Below are positions 20,499 to 24,001 of a stretch of DNA of 24,001 nucleotides, one piece after another. Under the pieces are notes generated by a model. It was not told where the DNA came from. It did no database searches and worked only from the letters and a program-made list of their open reading frames with translations. This stretch comes from Desulfovibrionaceae bacterium UBA6814. GTDB lineage: Bacteria; Desulfobacterota; Desulfovibrionia; Desulfovibrionales; Desulfovibrionaceae. Where the stretch lies: positions 1 to 24,001 of the forward strand of contig DKEU01000175.1 of the NCBI GenBank assembly GCA_002452635.1, written 5' to 3'. The position numbers were made by a program, and so were the translations under genes. Within the stretch, counting starts at the first letter, position 1, and every line of letters starts with the position of its first letter.

Positions 20499-23138
20499 AT
20501 GTCCCTCGCCTCGCGCCTGAACCTGGCCGACCCCGCCTACCTGGTGGACGGCTCCTCGTTCCTGTACCGCGCCTATTACGCCCACCCGGACCTCAAGCGG
20601 GCCGACGGGTTCCCCACCAGCGTGCTGCACATCGTGCTGCGCCTGCTCATGAAGCTCCTGCGCGAGGAGAAGCCGGCCCGCATCGCCTTCATCCTGGACG
20701 GCAAGGGCCCCACCTTCCGGCACGAGCTGTACCCCGAGTACAAGGCCCAGCGGCCGCCCACGCCCGAGGGCCTGGTGGCGCAGATCGAGCCCCTGAAGCA
20801 GGCGGTGCGCCTGTTAGGCCTGCCGCTCCTGGTGTCCGAGGGCTGCGAGGCCGACGACCTCATGGCCTCCCTGGCCGCGGGGTTCAAGGCCGAGCGGCCG
20901 GTGGTGCTGGTGGGCTCGGACAAGGACCTCAAGCAGTGCCTGGATGAGCGGGTGCTGCTCTGGGACCCGGGCACCAAGACCGAGAAGGTGGCGACCCTCG
21001 ACGACTTCAAGGCCGAGACCGGCCTGGAGCCCGCCCAGTGGCCGGACTTCCAGGCCCTGACCGGCGACTCCAGCGACAACATCCCCGGGGTGCCGGGCGT
21101 GGGCCCCAAGACCGCCCTGGCCATCATGGCCGAGCACCCGGACCTGGAGCACCTGCGCGACCACCTGGACAGCCTCAAGCCCACCCTGCGCGACAAGGTG
21201 GCCGCGCACCTGGATGCGCTCTTCACCTACCGGGAGCTCACCCGGCTGCGCACGGACCTGGCCCCGGCCGGGGTTGGTCTGGCGGACTTTGCGCCCGGCC
21301 CGGTGCAGGCGGCCAAGCTGGCCGCGTTCCTGGAGGAGTACGGCCTGCGCCAGGTGCAGCGCGAGTTCAAGGAGCTGTTGCCCAACCTGGCCCGGCCGGC
21401 AGCCCCGGAGTCCGCCCGGGAATCGGCGACCCCCAAGGCCGGAAAGCCGAAACCCGCGGAGCAGCAGCTCTCCCTGCTCGGGGCCTCGGCCCCGGCGGAG
21501 CAGGGCGAGCCGGCCAAGGACGCGGCCTCGGCCGAGGACCTGCCGGACCCCGCGGGCAAGGCCGTGGGCATCGTGCCCCAGGACGGGTCCGTACTGGTGG
21601 CTGTGGCCGCGGACCAGTGGCGCTGCCGCTGCGGGGCCGCGGACCTGGCCGGGAAGCTGGCCGGGGCGGACCTGGCGGCGGTTCCCTCCTGGAAGGCCTT
21701 GCTTACGGCCGACAAAGGGTGGGACGCCCTGCCCGAGGCCCGGGTCATGGACCTGGGCCTGGCCGCCTACCTGCTGGACCCGGAGCAGCGCAGCTACGAC
21801 CTGGACCACGTGCTCAACCGGCTGGGGCCGGAGCTCCTGGGCGCGGTGCCCCCGGGCCAGGCCCGGGCGGCCCGGGACCTGGGGGCGGCGCTGCCTGCCC
21901 GCCTTACTGCCGCGGGGCTTCTGGACCTGTACCGCGACCTGGAGTTGCCCCTGGTCCGGGTGCTGGTGGACATGGAGCGGGCCGGCCTGCCCATCGACCG
22001 CTCGGCGTTCGCCGCGTTCCTGGTCGAGGTGGAGCAGGGCCTGGCGGACCTCACCGCCCGCATCTACGAGCAGGCGGGCGGAGAGTTCAACCTGCGCTCC
22101 TCGCAGCAGATGGCCGAGGTGCTGTTCAAGAAGCTGGGGCTCAAGCCCCGGGGCCGCACCGGGGGCGGGGCCCTGTCCACGGCGGTGGAGGTGCTGGAGA
22201 AGCTCTCGGCCGACCATCCCATCGTGGCGGACATCCTGGAATTCCGGAAGCTGGAGAAGCTGCGCTCCACCTACCTGGAGCCCCTGCCCAAGCTGGCGGG
22301 CGCGGACGGCCGCATCCACACCACCTTCCACCTGACCGCCACGGCCACGGGCCGGCTGTCCAGTTCGGACCCCAACCTGCAGAACATCCCCATCCGGGGC
22401 GACCTGGGCAAGCGCATGCGGGCCTGCTTCCGCGCGCCCGAGGGACGGCTCCTGGTGTCCGCGGACTATTCCCAGGTGGAGCTGCGGGTGCTGGCCCACT
22501 TCTCGGGCGAGCCGGCCCTGGTCACGGCCTTCACCCGGGGCGAGGACATCCACGCCCGCACCGCGGCGCTCTTGCACGACAAGGAGCCGGCCGAGGTGAC
22601 CCCGGACGAGCGGCGCGGGGCCAAGACCATCAACTTCGGGCTCATCTACGGCATGGGGCCGCAGAAGCTGGCCCAGGAGCTGGGCATCCCGCTCAAGGAG
22701 GCCAAGGCCTTCATCGAGCGGTATTTCGAGCGGCTGTCCGGGCTCAAGGCCTTCTACGAGTCGGTGGAGAAGCACACCATCGAGACCGGGCACGTGACCA
22801 CCCTGGCGGGCCGGCGGCGGCTGCTGCCGGACATCACCTCGCGCAACGACAACCTGCGCGCCCAGGCCAAGCGCCAGGCCGTGAACACCCTGATCCAGGG
22901 CAGCGCCGCGGACATCATCAAGCTGGCCATGCTGGCCGCGCACCGGGACGCGGAGCTGGCCAACCTGGGGGCCAGGCTGATTCTCCAGGTGCACGACGAA
23001 CTGCTCCTGGAGGCCCCGGCCGACACGGCCCAGGCCGCGGGCGAGCGCCTGGCGTCGCTCATGGCCGGGGTGGCCGACCTCAAGGTCCCCCTGGTGGCGG
23101 ACCAGGGGGTAGGCTCGACCTGGGCCGAGGCGCATTAG
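20499..23138 (+). CDS. polA: DNA polymerase I
   Basis: This enzyme fills gaps and removes RNA primers in replication and repair. It is 879 residues. The 5' nuclease domain (1 to about 290) has its acidic site residues: Asp17 in LVDGSS, Asp67 in FILDGKGP, GCEADDLM (Glu117, Asp119, Asp120), SDKDLKQC and LTGDSSDNIPGVPGVGPKTA. A Pro/Ala/Glu-rich linker (about 300-350) joins it to a 3'-5' exonuclease-like domain without the DxE metal motif, so proofreading is probably absent, as in Taq polymerase. The polymerase domain shows TGRLSSSDPNLQNIPI, motif A DYSQVELRV (Asp656), motif B RRGAKTINFGLIYG and motif C VHDE (Asp833). AGGAG lies 5 bases before ATG 20499. It is the last gene of the cbiR operon. 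Confidence 0.97.
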   Translation: MSLASRLNLADPAYLVDGSSFLYRAYYAHPDLKRADGFPTSVLHIVLRLLMKLLREEKPARIAFILDGKGPTFRHELYPEYKAQRPPTPEGLVAQIEPLKQAVRLLGLPLLVSEGCEADDLMASLAAGFKAERPVVLVGSDKDLKQCLDERVLLWDPGTKTEKVATLDDFKAETGLEPAQWPDFQALTGDSSDNIPGVPGVGPKTALAIMAEHPDLEHLRDHLDSLKPTLRDKVAAHLDALFTYRELTRLRTDLAPAGVGLADFAPGPVQAAKLAAFLEEYGLRQVQREFKELLPNLARPAAPESARESATPKAGKPKPAEQQLSLLGASAPAEQGEPAKDAASAEDLPDPAGKAVGIVPQDGSVLVAVAADQWRCRCGAADLAGKLAGADLAAVPSWKALLTADKGWDALPEARVMDLGLAAYLLDPEQRSYDLDHVLNRLGPELLGAVPPGQARAARDLGAALPARLTAAGLLDLYRDLELPLVRVLVDMERAGLPIDRSAFAAFLVEVEQGLADLTARIYEQAGGEFNLRSSQQMAEVLFKKLGLKPRGRTGGGALSTAVEVLEKLSADHPIVADILEFRKLEKLRSTYLEPLPKLAGADGRIHTTFHLTATATGRLSSSDPNLQNIPIRGDLGKRMRACFRAPEGRLLVSADYSQVELRVLAHFSGEPALVTAFTRGEDIHARTAALLHDKEPAEVTPDERRGAKTINFGLIYGMGPQKLAQELGIPLKEAKAFIERYFERLSGLKAFYESVEKHTIETGHVTTLAGRRRLLPDITSRNDNLRAQAKRQAVNTLIQGSAADIIKLAMLAAHRDAELANLGARLILQVHDELLLEAPADTAQAAGERLASLMAGVADLKVPLVADQGVGSTWAEAH

Positions 23139-23161
23139 TAAAAGAAGTAACCCTCCGGGGG

Positions 23162-23184
23162 CTCAAGGGCCGTCGGCCCTTGAG
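23162..23184. terminator. Perfect hairpin after polA
   Basis: CTCAAGGGCC (23162-23171), loop GTC, GGCCCTTGAG (23175-23184) form a 10-bp perfect stem 23 bases after the polA stop. No T-run follows on the plus strand, so it may work as a weak or Rho-assisted terminator or as 3' protection. It lies between polA and the convergent toxin gene and could serve both. The 50 bases after it (GATATAACCTGTTGTAAATA and on) are clearly less GC-rich than the neighbouring genes. Confidence 0.55.
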
Positions 23185-23239
23185 AATCCCGATATAACCT
23201 GTTGTAAATACGAGCAGTTGTCGTCAGCCAGGGGTGGGG

Positions 23240-23536
23240 TCAGTATCCGGCTTCCTTTTGGTGGCGCACGGCCAGCACCAGGATGGTGTCGTCGCGCACC
23301 TCGTACACCAGCACGTAGCCGGTTGCGCCGAACGGGATGAGCAATTCCCGGTGTTCCGGGTCCAGGTCATCGGCCGGCCGGCCGGCGCTGGGAAATTTTT
23401 GCAGGATCACGGCCTGTCTTCTGATTGCGCCCGCCGCGGCCATGGCCGCATCCGGATCCTTTTCCGCGAGAAAGCGGTAGGCCTTTTGCACCCCTTGGAG
23501 CGCGTTCGGCGTCCAGAGCAGCCTCAAATGTGGCAT
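23240..23536 (-). CDS. ParE/RelE-superfamily toxin of a type II toxin-antitoxin system
   Basis: RelE/ParE toxins are small basic proteins of about 95-100 residues that block translation or DNA gyrase; this one has 98. The pattern LLWTPNALQGVQKAYRFLAE at the N-terminus, FPSAGRPADDLDPEHRELLI in the middle (ParE-type xxGRP block) and YVLVYEVRDDTILVLAVRHQ at the C-terminus is typical of ParE. The mid-block Arg-Pro and the VYEVRDD strand favour ParE over ribosome-dependent RelE. Its ATG at 23536 lies inside the antitoxin reading frame, overlapping by 13 bases, so the pair is co-translated. No frame damage is seen. Confidence 0.88.
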   Translation of the reverse strand: MPHLRLLWTPNALQGVQKAYRFLAEKDPDAAMAAAGAIRRQAVILQKFPSAGRPADDLDPEHRELLIPFGATGYVLVYEVRDDTILVLAVRHQKEAGY

Positions 23537-23811
23537 TTAGGCGGCTCCATCTCCTTGCCGGCCTCCAGTTCGGCCAGCCAGGCGTCGGCTTCCGCCGCGG
23601 TCACGTGCAGGCCGGTCCTGAGGTATTCCTCATGCGCGGCCCTGGCTTCCCGACGCAGGGCCTCGCGCTGCTCTTCCCGGTCCACATAGGTCTCGATGGC
23701 TTGCAGCATGATGGCGTGCGCCGACTGATTCCGGGCGTCGGCCAGGTTTCGTATCCGTTCCCGCAAGGGCTGCGGGAGTTTCACGGAAGCGGGGTTCGTC
23801 TTGGTTTGCAT
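23524..23811 (-). CDS. Ribbon-helix-helix antitoxin (CopG/ParD-like)
   Basis: This is the DNA-binding antitoxin partner of the toxin at 23240-23536 and probable autoregulator of the operon; 95 residues. ATG 23811 follows AGGAGG with an 8-base spacer; an in-frame GTG at 23820 lies within that ribosome site and is unlikely. The N-terminus has a ribbon-helix-helix pattern: a beta strand (ASVKLPQPLRERI) and two helices (RNLADARNQSAHAIMLQAIE). The C-terminal part is charged and probably wraps the toxin (EEYLRTGLHVTAAEADAWLA). The promoter region holds two GACTAC repeats one helical turn apart. Confidence 0.85.
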   Translation of the reverse strand: MQTKTNPASVKLPQPLRERIRNLADARNQSAHAIMLQAIETYVDREEQREALRREARAAHEEYLRTGLHVTAAEADAWLAELEAGKEMEPPKCHI

Positions 23812-23831
23812 GGCGCTCACCTCCTGGCAGG

Positions 23832-23860
23832 ACCATTGACTACTTTGGACTACCTGTCAA
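23832..23860 (-). promoter_or_regulatory. Toxin-antitoxin promoter with phased direct repeats (likely antitoxin operator)
   Basis: On the minus strand a perfect -35 box TTGACA lies at 23860-23855; 17 bases on, AATGGT (23837-23832) is a weak -10. Between them, read on the plus strand, GACTAC occurs at 23838-23843 and 23848-23853, exactly 10 bases apart, and TTGAC ... GTCAA arms (23836-23840 and 23856-23860) enclose the array. Ribbon-helix-helix repressors commonly bind such short repeats spaced by one helical turn, so this is the likely autoregulatory operator. Confidence 0.5.
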
Positions 23861-23937
23861 TGCCGAGCGGGGGCGCTATACAGGCGCTCCCTGCCCTTGC
23901 GCCCCTTGCGCCCCAACGCTTCACGCGGTAAAGCTGA

Positions 23938-23985
23938 CCTCCCTTCAGCCGCAATCCCAAATCGATAGCGGCTTTTGGAGGGAGG
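23938..23985. terminator. Imperfect inverted repeat at the right end, possible terminator
   Basis: CCTCCCT (23938-23944) pairs with AGGGAGG (23979-23985), and AGCCGC (23947-23952) pairs with GCGGCT (23968-23973), separated by a small internal loop. A TTTT run overlaps the end of the inner stem on the plus strand. No coding region is supported from 23861 to 24001. The stretch also holds a tandem 9-mer CCTTGCGCC repeated twice near 23895-23912. The repeat may end a gene lying beyond the window. Confidence 0.35.
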
Positions 23986-24001
23986 AGATAGGGGGTCTGG
24001 G

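Noticed and set aside
1..24001. CRISPR arrays, insertion sequences, transposases, integrases and tRNA genes
   Set aside because: No regularly spaced repeats, transposase or integrase motifs, or tRNA-like folds were seen on either strand.

Overview
The window is about 24 kb of very GC-rich bacterial chromosome with tightly packed genes, short intergenic gaps and frequent stop/start overlaps. The gene set (an ArsS-type radical SAM protein with its peroxidase-like partner, bacteriohemerythrin, HD-GYP signalling, CbiR/CobU cobamide handling, polar amino-acid ABC transport) suggests an anaerobic or microaerophilic delta-proteobacterium, most likely a Desulfovibrionaceae-type sulfate reducer. That placement is inference from gene content and composition; the window has no rRNA marker.

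Layout, left to right. (1) 1-608, minus: the N-terminal part of a lipoprotein-type lytic transglycosylase, diverging from a TrmH/RlmB-family rRNA methyltransferase (762-1583). (2) 1670-3453, plus: AhpD-like peroxidase-related protein, ArsS-type radical SAM protein and bacteriohemerythrin. The ArsS frame meets a TGA exactly where the family carries its last Cys. The frame continues for six codons to a TAG, and a compact SECIS-like stem-loop follows the TGA, so this gene is best read as a selenoprotein. (3) 3506-6022, plus: LemA and an M48 membrane protease. (4) 6133-7242, plus: an FAD/NAD(P) oxidoreductase of the type found fused to SelD in other bacteria, a second selenium link. (5) 12885 to 7255, minus: a six-gene operon of a periplasmic binding protein, permease, ATPase, permease, GlcD-type FAD oxidase and PLP aminotransferase, probably for uptake and conversion of an amino acid or 2-hydroxy/2-oxo acid. 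(6) 13123-14466, plus: a tandem HD / HD-GYP protein. (7) 14608-17727, plus: an endonuclease Q-like PHP nuclease fused to a UvrD-type helicase. (8) 17728-18116: a gap holding several perfect hairpins, one arrangement forming a complete three-way junction, and a probable 48-residue minus-strand gene. (9) 18117-23138, plus: an operon of cbiR, cobU, a DHH phosphoesterase and polA. (10) 23811 to 23240, minus: a ribbon-helix-helix antitoxin and ParE/RelE toxin pair, with direct repeats in its promoter region.

Themes: selenium (candidate Sec-containing ArsS and the SelD-associated oxidoreductase), cobamide remodelling (CbiR frees cobinamide and CobU re-activates it), and nucleic-acid repair or turnover (EndoQ-helicase, DHH phosphoesterase, Pol I). 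The observations most worth checking are the in-frame TGA with SECIS in arsS, the EndoQ-helicase fusion, and the three-way-junction element at 17778-17839.
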